NCBI GenBank assembly: GCA_902792515.1
Contig: CADAZX010000005.1
Location: 67,012-124,514, forward strand
Source of the DNA: an uncultured Ruminococcus sp.
Lineage (GTDB): Bacteria; Bacillota; Clostridia; UBA1212
DNA length: 57,503 nucleotides
Reading direction: 5' to 3'
The translations under genes and the position numbers were made by a program. Numbering within the stretch: position 1 is the stretch's first letter; every line of letters starts with the position of its first letter. Below the pieces are notes generated by a model. That model was not told the DNA's origin. It worked only from the letters and a program-made list of their open reading frames with translations, and made no database searches. Shown one piece after another: positions 26,867-35,844 of the stretch.

Positions 26867-27868
26867 TCAATTCACACGGACTCTCGGGTCGACGACCGCG
26901 TAGAGAATATCGGAAATAAGGTTTCCGAGAAGCGTCAACACAGACATGAGCGACAGGTAGAACATCGTGAACGGGATGTCGCCGCCGACCATGGAATAGT
27001 ACGAAGCGTAGCCGATACCGTCAATGGCGAAAAGCGTCTCGGTGATGAGAGCGCCGGAGAAAAGTCCCGGAAGGGATCCGCCGAGAATGGTAACTACAGG
27101 AATCAATGTATTTCTGAAAGCGTGGTAGCCGATAACTTTGCTCTCGGGAAGACCCTTCGCCCTCGCGGTACGGATGTAGTCCGCGTTGAGAACTTCGAGC
27201 ATATTGGTGCGCGTGTAGCGCATGAGGCCGCCGATGCTTATAACTATCAAAGTGATTGCAGGCAGAACGAAATGCTTCGCGATATCGAGAATCGTCTCGA
27301 GCTGCGTGGCGTTTTCGGCGATATAGTTTCTGCTGTGCATGCCGCTGATGTCAAACCACCTGAGTTTTACCGCGAAAATAAGCTTCAGCAAGGTGGCGAC
27401 AAAGAACGTAGGCAGCGAAATACCGATAAGGGACACACAAGTGACCGTGTAGTCGGTAATGCTGTACTGCTTCCTCGCAGCGAGTACGCCGAGAGGAATG
27501 GCTATGATAATCTCAAAGATAAATGAAATAAGACCTAAGAAAAAGCTGTTCCAGATACACGATGAAAACTTCTCTGTGCAGGGCATATTCCACTTCCAGC
27601 TGGTTCCGAACTCGCCCTTGACGGCAGAACCAAGCCAGGTGAAATAACCTCTTACCACACCCTTGTTCATACCGTATTGTTCATTCAGCTGATCCAGCCA
27701 TTGCTTGTATGTCTTGCCGCCCATTTTAGACGAGGCTGCCGCAAGCTCTCTCGCCGTGGTTTCAACATAACTGGACGGCAGATTGTAAATCAGCGTATAT
27801 ATGAGAAACATGGCGAAGAAGAAAATCACTACGCTGAGCAGCAATCTTCTGACTATAAATTTGAACAT
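26867..27868 (-). CDS. oppB: Oligopeptide ABC transporter permease OppB
   Basis: 333 residues with six membrane helices. TM1 is at the N-terminus (LLLSVVIFFFAMFLIYTLIY), a soluble loop follows, then the permease core with LPTFFVATLLKLIF and the EAA loop region TARAKGLPESKVIGYHAFRN, ending with DPRVRVN. It pairs with OppC to form the channel. It sits between oppA and oppC; the 121-base gap after oppA may hold an mRNA hairpin. The start at 27868 has AAGGAG upstream. Confidence 0.94.
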   Translation of the reverse strand: MFKFIVRRLLLSVVIFFFAMFLIYTLIYNLPSSYVETTARELAAASSKMGGKTYKQWLDQLNEQYGMNKGVVRGYFTWLGSAVKGEFGTSWKWNMPCTEKFSSCIWNSFFLGLISFIFEIIIAIPLGVLAARKQYSITDYTVTCVSLIGISLPTFFVATLLKLIFAVKLRWFDISGMHSRNYIAENATQLETILDIAKHFVLPAITLIVISIGGLMRYTRTNMLEVLNADYIRTARAKGLPESKVIGYHAFRNTLIPVVTILGGSLPGLFSGALITETLFAIDGIGYASYYSMVGGDIPFTMFYLSLMSVLTLLGNLISDILYAVVDPRVRVN

Positions 27869-27989
27869 AGGAAGTTCTCCTTAAAGTTTAGCAACGGCAA
27901 GCACCCGTTTTTTCGAGCGAGTGCTTGCCGCTTTCATTATTCTACTTAAATATTAGCTATTTAAGCCGAATCAGTAAGTTAATCACTCA

Positions 27990-30500
27990 TTAACCTTTAA
28001 CAGGGTTCATCTCAAGATCCTGAATGTCGTTCATCCATCCCCAGAAGGTCGTGATATCAGGAGTCAGGGTGCTGATGTTGACGCGCTCTGTGCTGAAGAT
28101 AATAGCGTTCTGTCTCTGGTAGGTAGGAATCTCAACGCCCCAGTCCATGATGATTTCGAGGCACTCTTTGTACACGGCTTTTCTGTAGTCGTGGTCAGCG
28201 CTCTCTCTGGCCTTGAGGATCAGTTCGTCGAGGTGGCTGTCCTGAATCCTGTAGTGGTTGGACTCGGAAGAACCTTCAATGCCGACAATGTTCTGGCTGT
28301 AGTAAACCTGGTACATATCCGGGTCAACTGATGCGCCCCAAGCAGCGGTCCAGAAGTTCTGGGTTCCGGCGTCGAGAGCGTTCCAGAGAATGTTGGAGTC
28401 GGACGGGTCGTTAATGTTAAGGGTGATACCGATCGATTCGAGATCAGCCTTCGTGTCGGTGAGGATACCGTAAGCCGGGTGGTCGCCAACACCGTCGCCG
28501 GGGACGATTACTTCGTATTCGAGCTTAGCGCCGTCAGGAGCAGCCGTGAACTTCTTCGCGGCGTCATCCCAGGTGTAGCCGGCTTTCTTGAAGAATCCGA
28601 TAGCGGCCTGCAGAGCGGCAGCGTTCCTCTCGTCCTCAGTCATGTTAGCTGTGTAGATCGCGTTTCCGTCAACGTCCTTGGAGTATGCAAGAGCGTAGCC
28701 TTCGTCGTTCGGCTTCGGAGCCGCCCAGGAAGTGTTGGAAATAGGATACTGGATAACGGCAGCTCTCTCTTTGTAGTAGGAGTAGATGTTCTTCTCTCTG
28801 TGTACAGCGAAGAGGGTTGCGAAAGCTTTACGGAGAGCCTTGGACTCAGCGCTGTCGGCAACGCCGCCAACGTTAACCGTGATAGCGTTCGCACCGATGT
28901 AGCCGTAGCCGAGGTTGTCAACCGTGTCAGTCGTGATAACGTTGCCGACGAGCTCGCCGTTGCTGTTAAGTTTCTTAACACCGGTAACAGCCGCGTCGTT
29001 GAAGCTCGGGTTAGCTACGTCAAACGTACCGGATCCGACACCGGGAACCATATCGGCATCGGTGGTCTCCTGGAACTTGATGTAGGTGATCTTCGGGCAT
29101 CCGTCGAAATAGTTCTCGTTTCTCTTGAACGTAACAACGCCGTCTTTGTAATCCTGGAAGACGTAAGCGCCTGCGCCGAGAGGCTGGCTGGTCTTCGCTT
29201 TAACGGAAGCGAGGTCGCCCTTCGTGAAACCGAAGGAGTTGTTCGCAACGTCAAACTTGGAAGCGTCTCCGTAGTAGTGGAGAGGAGCGATTGTGATGCC
29301 GAGCTGGTAAATAGCAACAGCGTCAAACTTCTCCATCTTTACGTGGAGCTCATTGTCGCCAACAATGGTGATACCGGAGATGTTGGCAGCGGATTCACCG
29401 GTGGAAACACCGGCGGCGTAGTAGTCGGCCTTGTCGCCGAGCTCGGCGTCGAGGTATGCCTGGAAGCCATCGTCGTAAGCCTTCTCAGCTGAGATGCCGG
29501 CGATGTTATAACCATAATGGGCAAGAATCTCATTCCAGTAGAACTTCGCATCCGGGTACTCACCTTTGTTCATATCAAAAGTGGTTTTGGTATAGGGGGT
29601 TGTGAAGGTGCCGTCGAACTCTTTATATTTCTGTTCCTTGCCTTCTTCATCAAGGATGGGTTCGCCGTTTTCATCAACCTTAACTTTGATTTCTCCATTT
29701 GCGGTGCCGAATCCCCAAAGAGCCATACCGAGGACAACCTTGAGTCCGTCATTTGCGTTGACTTCGTCAGCAGTCTTGCCGATGTAGCTGGGCGCTAAAG
29801 AAATGTATGCGGAGTTGACAGCATCAATGATGTCCTGAGCGAACTTCAAACCTGCTTTGTCGGCAGCCGGCCAGAAAGCGGCGGCATCTTCAGCCGTGTA
29901 GAGGTCGGAAGTCTTGTCCGGGCCGTCAGAGAAGATGAGGGTTCCGCGAGGAGTCATGTTCGCGAGATACTCTTTCATACCGACGATCGGGAGAGCCGAG
30001 AACGTGGTGGAGCCTGTGTACGTAGGATCGCAGTAAACGTAGATCGTGAAGAGTACGTCCTTAATCGTCAGAGGTTCGCCGTCGCTGAATTTGACGCCAT
30101 CTCTGAGTTTAACAACGTAATCAACGGTTCCGTCTTCATTGATAGTCTCGGTAACATCAGACATACCGGTGTAGGTATATTCGGTGCCGTTGAACGTTCT
30201 CTTCTCGCCTTCGATACCTTTGTAGACAACATTGCCCTCACGGTCTGTGGAAATCAAGCCAACGTTAACCATTCCGGCGACATCCTGGTCGTAAGCGGTT
30301 GTCGCAAAGAAGGGGCTGAATTTGCCCGAGAATTTTTGGTAACCGACTACGAGTGTATCAGCACCGGTGTAAGGAGCATCTGTTGAGGTAGGCTCGTCAG
30401 TCTTGCCGGGTTTGTCGGGATTGTTCACGCAGCCAACGAAAGCTGTGCAGAGCATCGCAACGGCAAGAAAAAGAGCGAAAATTTTGAAAACCTTTTTCAT
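27990..30500 (-). CDS. oppA: Oligopeptide-binding lipoprotein OppA (solute-binding protein family 5)
   Basis: The extracellular peptide receptor of the transporter. A signal peptide and a lipobox ending at Cys24 (LCTAFVGC) are followed by an SBP_bac_5 domain with DGTVDYVVKLRDGVKFSDGE, LGAGAYVFQDYKDGVVTFKRNENY, and a C-terminal lobe with SNTSWAAPK and DMYQVYYS. At 836 residues it is longer than usual (about 550), with an extra region of about 150 residues around 200-370 that may match the enlarged OppC. It is the first gene of the operon behind a consensus promoter. Confidence 0.94.
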   Translation of the reverse strand: MKKVFKIFALFLAVAMLCTAFVGCVNNPDKPGKTDEPTSTDAPYTGADTLVVGYQKFSGKFSPFFATTAYDQDVAGMVNVGLISTDREGNVVYKGIEGEKRTFNGTEYTYTGMSDVTETINEDGTVDYVVKLRDGVKFSDGEPLTIKDVLFTIYVYCDPTYTGSTTFSALPIVGMKEYLANMTPRGTLIFSDGPDKTSDLYTAEDAAAFWPAADKAGLKFAQDIIDAVNSAYISLAPSYIGKTADEVNANDGLKVVLGMALWGFGTANGEIKVKVDENGEPILDEEGKEQKYKEFDGTFTTPYTKTTFDMNKGEYPDAKFYWNEILAHYGYNIAGISAEKAYDDGFQAYLDAELGDKADYYAAGVSTGESAANISGITIVGDNELHVKMEKFDAVAIYQLGITIAPLHYYGDASKFDVANNSFGFTKGDLASVKAKTSQPLGAGAYVFQDYKDGVVTFKRNENYFDGCPKITYIKFQETTDADMVPGVGSGTFDVANPSFNDAAVTGVKKLNSNGELVGNVITTDTVDNLGYGYIGANAITVNVGGVADSAESKALRKAFATLFAVHREKNIYSYYKERAAVIQYPISNTSWAAPKPNDEGYALAYSKDVDGNAIYTANMTEDERNAAALQAAIGFFKKAGYTWDDAAKKFTAAPDGAKLEYEVIVPGDGVGDHPAYGILTDTKADLESIGITLNINDPSDSNILWNALDAGTQNFWTAAWGASVDPDMYQVYYSQNIVGIEGSSESNHYRIQDSHLDELILKARESADHDYRKAVYKECLEIIMDWGVEIPTYQRQNAIIFSTERVNISTLTPDITTFWGWMNDIQDLEMNPVKG

Positions 30501-30597
30501 TTTTTTACCTCCAAATAGAATTAAAATGTTAGCCGAGACCCTGCCCTCCGGAAAAAAATCTTTTCCTTGAAGCGGCTCTCAACGCTTATAAACCTGT

Positions 30598-30627
30598 ATT
30601 ATAACACAACAAAATTAATCGTGTCAA
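30598..30627 (-). promoter_or_regulatory. Sigma-A promoter of the opp operon
   Basis: On the minus strand: perfect TTGACA (30622-30627), an 18-base spacer, perfect TATAAT (30598-30603). The start point would be about 90 bases before the oppA ATG. The leader contains GGAGGT 8 bases before that ATG. Confidence 0.9.
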
Positions 30628-30770
30628 CTGTTTATTTTTAGTTTTTTCTATTTTTAATAAAATAAACCGACCGAGGGGCGTTTTTATGCATTTGGGCACT
30701 TTTTTGCGCGATTCCGAGCCTTTAATGCTTGAAAACCGGTCATCGCGGGGTTTGGGCGCCGGAAAACGGA

Positions 30771-30810
30771 GCGCGGCCTTCCCTTTTTTCGTTACCCGGG
30801 AAGGCCGCGC
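30771..30810 (-). terminator. Terminator after the four-TM protein gene
   Basis: GCGCGGCCTTCCC (30771-30783) and GGGAAGGCCGCGC (30798-30810) are exact complements around a 14-base loop containing TTTTTT. It stands about 100 bases after the stop at 30909 on the minus strand. Nothing else is seen in 30640-30905. Confidence 0.7.
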
Positions 30811-30908
30811 GCAAGTCATAATAATAATTAATTATGAATAATTTACTTTTATCTCTTTTGTACCGAACGCCTCGTTTGCCCTGAACGGTCCCGTTTATTC
30901 CGAGCGCC

Positions 30909-31499
30909 TCATTTGTCTTGAGCGTCGTCAGGTCCGGCAACCGTGTCCATTACGAACTTTTCGCGTGTCGAGAACGCGAACCCCGCGGCAGCGAGCAGTC
31001 CGAGCGCCGAGAGAATGAACACGAGGTCGTTGACCGTAAAGTTCCTTGTCTCTGTTCCGGCCGCCTTCAGTATTCCGGCGACTGCGATTCCCGCGACCGC
31101 AAGACCGTCGAGGATCAGTATTCCAAGCCCGGATTTGGCGACGCGGTCGCGCATTTTGTCCTTCCGCTCGTTAGTCACGCGGCCGTCGTCTTTTGTTCTC
31201 AGAATGTAGCACGCGGCGATAGCGAGGTAAAGCAGCGGCAGAAAACACGCCGCGAACGGAATCAAAGTGTAGTACTGCGCGGAAAAGCCGGTGTTCCTGT
31301 AGAACGAAATTCCCGTGACAAAGAATACTATTCCGGCGGCTGTCGCGGCGGTGAGTGACGTTTTGGCTTTTTTCAGCGCCTCGCCCTTTTGTCTGAACCC
31401 GTAGTAGTTCCCGACGTAGACCGCCTTCGTGACGACGCGTCCTTTTTTGTTCGTTACGTTTTCGAGCTTATAGTCTTTTACATATTTGTTAATAGGCAT
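30909..31499 (-). CDS. Four-helix membrane protein of unknown function
   Basis: 196 residues. An N-terminal cytoplasmic segment rich in Lys is followed by four predicted membrane helices (AATAAGIVFFVTGISFY, YTLIPFAACFLPLLYLAIAACY, SGLGILILDGLAVAGIAVAG, LVFILSALGLLAAAGFAF), with a charged loop after the second. GGAGGG precedes the ATG. I do not recognise the family. It follows the broken plsY by 21 bases in the same direction, so it is probably on the DUF512-der-plsY transcript. Confidence 0.75.
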   Translation of the reverse strand: MPINKYVKDYKLENVTNKKGRVVTKAVYVGNYYGFRQKGEALKKAKTSLTAATAAGIVFFVTGISFYRNTGFSAQYYTLIPFAACFLPLLYLAIAACYILRTKDDGRVTNERKDKMRDRVAKSGLGILILDGLAVAGIAVAGILKAAGTETRNFTVNDLVFILSALGLLAAAGFAFSTREKFVMDTVAGPDDAQDK

Positions 31500-31520
31500 A
31501 TAACCCTCCGCACGCTTGCT

Positions 31521-31858
31521 TTATCTGTTGTCTCCGGTTTCTTCAGGACCGTTTCCGCCCTCAGTAGTTTTTGCCTTGCCGGCGTTTTTGAAGCTCAGCT
31601 TCGACTCGGTGCCCTTAAAAAGCCTGTCTATGTTCGCGCTGTGCCTTACGATCAGGAGTACCGCGAGGAACACGCAGACGACGAAAAACACGCCGAACCT
31701 ACGGCATTTTTTGAAGCATACCGGCAGAAACAGCGCAAACGGAGCGAACGCGGCAAGATTTCCCGCTACGTTCACGATAAAGTGCCTCGGCAGATAATTT
31801 CCGGCGATAAGCGCCTTCGTCTGACGGTAGATCATTCGGAACGGAACGGCGTTTCCTA
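31521..31858 (-). pseudogene. VanZ-like segment joined to the PlsY C-terminus (second frame of a broken plsY)
   Basis: This frame is shifted relative to the plsY start at 32245. It reads GNAVPFRMIYRQTK followed by HFIVNVAGNLAAFAPFALFL, which carries the VanZ-family pattern (NxxPF, then NxxGNxxxFxPF). It then runs straight into RHSANIDRLFKGTESKL, the third conserved motif of PlsY. The usual PlsY helices between motifs 2 and 3 are missing. The first ATG in this frame is at 31835 and has no strong ribosome site. Read together with 31856-32245 it looks like a recombinant gene: a PlsY front, a VanZ-like middle, and a PlsY end. The tail after the motif is Lys/Thr/Gly-rich. Confidence 0.7.
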
Positions 31859-32245
31859 AAGCATCACCGAAAACGATACGAGAACGCCCTTTCCTCCCCT
31901 GAAGCCGAAATAGACCGGCCAGTTGTGGCCGACGACGCACCCTACCGCCGCCGCGAGCATCGAGTCGAGTCCGACACGGTGGCTGCGGAATCCGACGTAA
32001 ACTATCAGGCACGGCAGCAGACACGCGACGATCCCTTTCAGGAAGTCGATGACGAGCGTAAGCGCCGCGGCCTTTTTGCCGAACGTTCTCAGCATGTTCG
32101 TCGTGCCCGCGTTTCCGCTTCCGAAGTCCCTGACGTCTTTTCCGAACATCACCCGCGAAACGAGCACGCCCGCGTTGAGGCTGCCGATAAGATAGCCCGC
32201 GAGCGCGAAAAGTGAAATAACCAGATAATCTGTGAACGTCATCAC
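31856..32245 (-). CDS. plsY: Glycerol-3-phosphate acyltransferase PlsY, N-terminal two thirds (truncated)
   Basis: PlsY moves the acyl group of acyl-phosphate to glycerol-3-phosphate, the first step of phospholipid synthesis in most Gram-positives. The first helices, DFGSGNAGTTNMLR (motif 1) and VGHNWPVYFGFRGGKGV (motif 2) are normal. The frame ends at TAG after VSFSVML, about 129 residues instead of about 200, so motif 3 (RHxxNIxRL) is not in this frame but appears further on in another frame. It is probably non-functional unless frameshifting occurs. It starts 18 bases after der. Confidence 0.85.
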   Translation of the reverse strand: MMTFTDYLVISLFALAGYLIGSLNAGVLVSRVMFGKDVRDFGSGNAGTTNMLRTFGKKAAALTLVIDFLKGIVACLLPCLIVYVGFRSHRVGLDSMLAAAVGCVVGHNWPVYFGFRGGKGVLVSFSVML

Positions 32246-32263
32246 GAAAATCCTCCGTTAGTA

Positions 32264-33610
32264 TCAGTGTACGTTTTCCTCTGCCGCCTGCCGCTCCGTT
32301 TTTTCTCTCAGTTTGAAAACGATCGGCGTTCCCTCGAAGCCGAAGTTTTTGCGGATCCGGTTCTCGATGTAGCGCAGGTAGGAAAAGTGGAAAAGCTTCA
32401 CGCTGTTGCAGAACACCGCGAAAGTCGGCGGCGCGACGGCGACCTGCGTCATGTAGTAGATCTTAAGCCGCCTGCCCTTGTCGGAAGGAGGCTGCACGAC
32501 CGCGACAGCTTCGTTGAGGACGTCGTTGAGCATTCCTGTCGAAATGCGCTTTCTGCTCTCATTATACACGTTCACGACCGTTTCGAAAAGGTCCCCCACT
32601 CTTTTTCCTGTAAGGGCCGAAATGAACACGATAGGCGCGAACATTATGAAGTTGAAGCTGTTGAGCACGCCCTCGCGGTACTTTTCAAGCGTTCCGGTCT
32701 CCTTGTCGATAAGGTCCCACTTGTTGACCGCGACAACGAGTCCCTTGCCCTTGTCGTTGGCGTACCCCGCGATCTTGGTGTCCTGTTCGGTAACTCCGTC
32801 AACCGCGTCGACAACTATTACGCACACGTCGCACCTGTCGACCGCGTCCAGCGCGCGCATGATGCTGTAGCGTTCCACGTCGTCGTTAATCTTGCCGCGT
32901 TTCCGCATTCCGGCGGTGTCGATAAAGCAGAAGTCGCGCCCTTTAATTTTAACGTAAGTGTCTATCGCGTCGCGCGTTGTTCCGGAAATGTCGCTGACGA
33001 TAACGCGGTCCTCGCCGAGGATCTTGTTGATCAGAGACGATTTTCCCGCATTAGGCTTGCCGATCACAGCCACTTTTATGACGTCCGCGTCCGACTCCTC
33101 TTCGCTCCACTCGGGAAGGCAGTCGTAAACCGCGTCGAGCAGTTCTCCGATGCCGAGACCGTGCGCCGCCGAAACCGTGAAAAGCTCGCCGATTCCGAGG
33201 TTGTAAAAATCGTACGCCTCCGCCGGCGTCTCGCCGATTGTGTCGACCTTGTTCACGCAGAGGATCACCGGTTTTCCGGTCTTCGTCAGCACCGCCGCGA
33301 TCTCCTCGTCGGCAGAAGTGATGCCGTCCTTGAAATCGACCATAAACACGACAACGTCGGCCATTCTGATGGCGGTCTCCGCCTGCCTGCGCATTTCGGA
33401 CGGAATCACTTCCTCCGAAGCCGGTTCGATACCACCCGTGTCAACGAGCGAAAACCTTCTTCCGCGCCACTCGGCGTCGGCGATAATTCTGTCGCGCGTG
33501 ACTCCCGGCGTATCCTCCACTATCGATATCCGCTTGCCGCATATATAATTGAAAAGCGACGATTTGCCGACGTTCGGCCGGCCCACTATCGCCACAACGG
33601 GTTTTCCCAT
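32264..33610 (-). CDS. der: Ribosome-associated GTPase Der (EngA)
   Basis: A two-GTPase-domain protein needed for 50S subunit assembly. Domain 1: GRPNVGKSSLFN, DTPGVTRDR, DTGGIEP, NKVD. Domain 2: GKPNAGKSSLIN, DISGTTRDAIDT, DTAGMRKRG, NKWDL. The C-terminal KH-like domain has GRRLKIYYMTQV and ends with NFGFEGTPIVFKLREK. The length of 448 is typical. It lies between the DUF512 gene and plsY, a common order in Clostridia. The start at 33610 gives the family N-terminus MGKPVVAIVGRPN. Confidence 0.96.
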   Translation of the reverse strand: MGKPVVAIVGRPNVGKSSLFNYICGKRISIVEDTPGVTRDRIIADAEWRGRRFSLVDTGGIEPASEEVIPSEMRRQAETAIRMADVVVFMVDFKDGITSADEEIAAVLTKTGKPVILCVNKVDTIGETPAEAYDFYNLGIGELFTVSAAHGLGIGELLDAVYDCLPEWSEEESDADVIKVAVIGKPNAGKSSLINKILGEDRVIVSDISGTTRDAIDTYVKIKGRDFCFIDTAGMRKRGKINDDVERYSIMRALDAVDRCDVCVIVVDAVDGVTEQDTKIAGYANDKGKGLVVAVNKWDLIDKETGTLEKYREGVLNSFNFIMFAPIVFISALTGKRVGDLFETVVNVYNESRKRISTGMLNDVLNEAVAVVQPPSDKGRRLKIYYMTQVAVAPPTFAVFCNSVKLFHFSYLRYIENRIRKNFGFEGTPIVFKLREKTERQAAEENVH

Positions 33611-33621
33611 TTTTCCACTCT

Positions 33622-33680
33622 CTTTCTTCGCGTTCTTCCCGTTCTGCCCGTTCTTCGCGTTCCGCCCGTTCTTCGCGCGG
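33622..33680. repeat. Short tandem repeat between DUF512 and der
   Basis: Plus-strand units resembling CGTTCTTCGCGTTC and CGTTCTGCCCGTTC are repeated about four times in this 73-base gap. There is no gene and no obvious hairpin. Confidence 0.6.
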
Positions 33681-33683
33681 TTA

Positions 33684-35093
33684 TCAACCGAAAAGAAGCG
33701 CCTCTATAAAATCCGCGCCGGTTTTGCCGACCGGGATGATTCTGACTCCGAGTTCCTTTTCCGCATCGGCGACGGTGACGTCGTCGAGAAAGACGTTTTC
33801 GCCGGCCTTGAGCATGTTGACGGTGATAAAAACTCTATCCTGTTTGCCGGTTCGTTTTTTGCCGCGTCCGCGTCCGCCTTCGCCTTGCATCTCCCGCGTC
33901 TCTTTAAGCTGCTTAATAAGGTCGCCGCCCGTTATCAGGCCCGAGACGGTTACGTTGCTACCGAAAAAGTCGTTTCTGATGGCCTGCACCCTGAAATCGG
34001 GCTTTTTTCCGCACGAGCGCGCGAACGCTGCAACCTTTTCCGTGACTTCCCTTAGCTTCGAAAACGCTATCTCGCCTGTCGCGACAGTCCCCCCGATGCG
34101 CCTTTTTTTGAACAAAAGCCTGCGCCTGAGCTTTTTGACAGTCGCGCGGTCGCCGAGAGCAGCGTCTACCTCCGACTCGAGAAGTCTCAGCATGCCCACG
34201 CCGTCCTCAAGCGACGGAAATCCGTCGTAGTCCTCCTCACCGGGAAGCGGAAGTCCGGCCTTCACGTAGAACTCGTCCGACGCGTACACGAACGAATTCC
34301 CGCGCATTATTCTCGCCATCTGCCTGTAGTCCTCGATAAGCCTGACTGTCTCGAGCGCCTCCTTTTCTGTAAAAGGCCTGAGCGGGCAGAGGCCGTCGCG
34401 GTACCTCGTCAGACCGACAGGAACGACCGAGACGGAGTTGAAATTCTCCGGAAGTGCCAGCAGCGAGTCAAGCGTGAACTTGAGTTCGGCGCCGTCGTTC
34501 CAGCCGGGAACGAGCACTATCTGGCCGTTGACCGTAATGCCGGCGTCGAGCAGCACCTTAAGTTTTTCCGCGATGTCGCCGGCGCCTTTATGGCCGAGCA
34601 TTTTGACCCTGAGTTCGGGGTTCATCGTGTGTATCGACACGTTCACCGGCGAAATGTGGTAGCCCGCGAGCCTTTTCAGCTCCTGCATGGTGCAGTTCGT
34701 GAGCGTGACGTAGCTGCCTGTCAAAAACGACAGCCTGAGGTCGTCGTCCTTAAAGTAGAGCGTGTCGCGCATTCCGGGCGGCATCTGGTCGATGAAGCAG
34801 AAAATGCACGAGTTGGCGCAGTGCCTGTCCTTCGCGAGCATCGGATTCACGAACTCGATGCCGGCGTCCTCATACTCGTCCTTTTCGAGCACGACCGTAA
34901 ACTCGCTTCCGTCAGGTCTTACCGCCGTCACGGACGGGTCCGGATCGGTAATGTAGAACCTGTAGTCGAAAATGTCGACGAGCTCGTGTCCCGAAACGGC
35001 TGTCACCGCATCCCCTGCTTTCAGTCCCGCACGTTCCGCGGGGCTTCCCGGGTCGACGCTTTTTATGATTTTTTCTTTAAGCTCATAATGCAT
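33684..35093 (-). CDS. PDZ and radical-SAM-like protein with DUF512 domain
   Basis: 469 residues: an N-terminal PDZ domain (about 1-70, SVDPGSPAERAGLKAGDAV), then a radical-SAM-like cluster motif CxxxCxxC (Cys92, Cys96, Cys99 in CANSCIFCF), FLTGSYVTLTNCT, and the C-terminal DUF512 domain. The family sits next to der in many Clostridia; its reaction is not established. The three Cys suggest an iron-sulfur cluster. A basic Gly/Arg insert (EGGRGRGKKR) lies at about 390-400. It is probably the first gene of the der-plsY transcript. Confidence 0.92.
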   Translation of the reverse strand: MHYELKEKIIKSVDPGSPAERAGLKAGDAVTAVSGHELVDIFDYRFYITDPDPSVTAVRPDGSEFTVVLEKDEYEDAGIEFVNPMLAKDRHCANSCIFCFIDQMPPGMRDTLYFKDDDLRLSFLTGSYVTLTNCTMQELKRLAGYHISPVNVSIHTMNPELRVKMLGHKGAGDIAEKLKVLLDAGITVNGQIVLVPGWNDGAELKFTLDSLLALPENFNSVSVVPVGLTRYRDGLCPLRPFTEKEALETVRLIEDYRQMARIMRGNSFVYASDEFYVKAGLPLPGEEDYDGFPSLEDGVGMLRLLESEVDAALGDRATVKKLRRRLLFKKRRIGGTVATGEIAFSKLREVTEKVAAFARSCGKKPDFRVQAIRNDFFGSNVTVSGLITGGDLIKQLKETREMQGEGGRGRGKKRTGKQDRVFITVNMLKAGENVFLDDVTVADAEKELGVRIIPVGKTGADFIEALLFG

Positions 35094-35120
35094 TGTCTTC
35101 CCTCGCCGGAAACACGCGCG

Positions 35121-35200
35121 CGGCCGTTTTGTCAGTCCGTTTGTCAGGCCGTTTTGTCAGGCCGTTTAATCCTGCCGTTTTATCCTTCCGGATCCTCCCG
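35121..35200. repeat. Tandem GTCAGGCCGTTTT-like repeat
   Basis: Four imperfect copies of (GTCAG)GCCGTTTT occur between 35121 and 35181 in the 300-base gap between rpmF and the DUF512 gene, then TCCGGATCCTCCCGGA. The rest of the gap up to the rpmF terminator shows nothing clear. Confidence 0.55.
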
Positions 35201-35348
35201 GATGCCGCGGGGCAAAAAAAATACTGTCTTACACCCACAGGGCACAGCGTCCGGAGATCTGTGCCGCGGTCAAAGGCAGTAATTTAACCTGAAGCGGATA
35301 AAACTATCATTTTAACAGCCGAACCCGGGAACGGAACCCCCGTTACTC

Positions 35349-35383
35349 AAAAACAGCTGTCAATAAAATCAACAGCTGTTTTA
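35349..35383 (-). terminator. rpmF terminator
   Basis: AAAACAGCTGT and ACAGCTGTTTT form a stem with an A/T-rich loop, beginning about 10 bases after the rpmF stop and followed by a T-run on the minus strand. Confidence 0.85.
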
Positions 35384-35393
35384 AGAGACGGAA

Positions 35394-35576
35394 TCATTCC
35401 TCTGCCATCTTGATAACCTCACGGCCCTTGTAGTAACCGCAGGAACCGCACACGGAATGCGCGAGTTTAAGATTATGGCACTGCGGGCATTTCACAAGGC
35501 TCGGCGCCTCCAGCTTCCAGTTAGCTCTTCTGGAACGACTTCTTGCCTTAGACCATCTTCTCTTCGGACAAATCAT
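35394..35576 (-). CDS. rpmF: 50S ribosomal protein L32
   Basis: 60 residues, normal for L32. The basic N-terminus CPKRRWSKARSRSRRANWKL is followed by a zinc ribbon with Cys30, Cys33, Cys43 and Cys46 (CPQC and CGSC) and the family end GYYKGREVI. AGGAGG lies 8 bases upstream of the ATG. It has its own promoter and terminator. The YceD/DUF177 gene that often precedes rpmF is not here. Confidence 0.97.
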   Translation of the reverse strand: MICPKRRWSKARSRSRRANWKLEAPSLVKCPQCHNLKLAHSVCGSCGYYKGREVIKMAEE

Positions 35577-35668
35577 TTTTCACACCTCCTGCTGTAAAAG
35601 CTGATTTTAAGTTTCGCGTGCCTCTTTAGAAGCATCGCAAAACGCTATCTTCAAAACAGACGGATATT

Positions 35669-35697
35669 ATTATACCTCTATTGTGCGGGCAAGTCAA
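35669..35697 (-). promoter_or_regulatory. Sigma-A promoter for rpmF
   Basis: On the minus strand: TTGACT (35692-35697), a 17-base spacer, perfect TATAAT (35669-35674), about 90 bases before the rpmF start. The gap 35700-35844 beyond it holds A-tracts and GC-rich hairpins that may end the lipoprotein gene at 35845. Confidence 0.85.
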
Positions 35698-35844
35698 CAA
35701 GTTTTTTTCAAAAAAAACTCAAAAATCGCAAAAAAAGGCCCGCGGCGGAAAAACCCGCGTTTTCCCGTTTTTCCGCCCGCCTTTTTCAGCTTGATCCGGC
35801 CGGCGCGCCCTTAAAGTTTAAGCGCGCCGGCCTTCCCCGCCCCG

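Noticed and set aside
30640..30905. Small genes in the gap before the opp promoter
   Set aside because: The frames seen lack starts with ribosome sites and run through a terminator hairpin.
32267..33709. 480-codon open frame opposite der
   Set aside because: Shadow of Der on the other strand; high GC keeps several frames open here.
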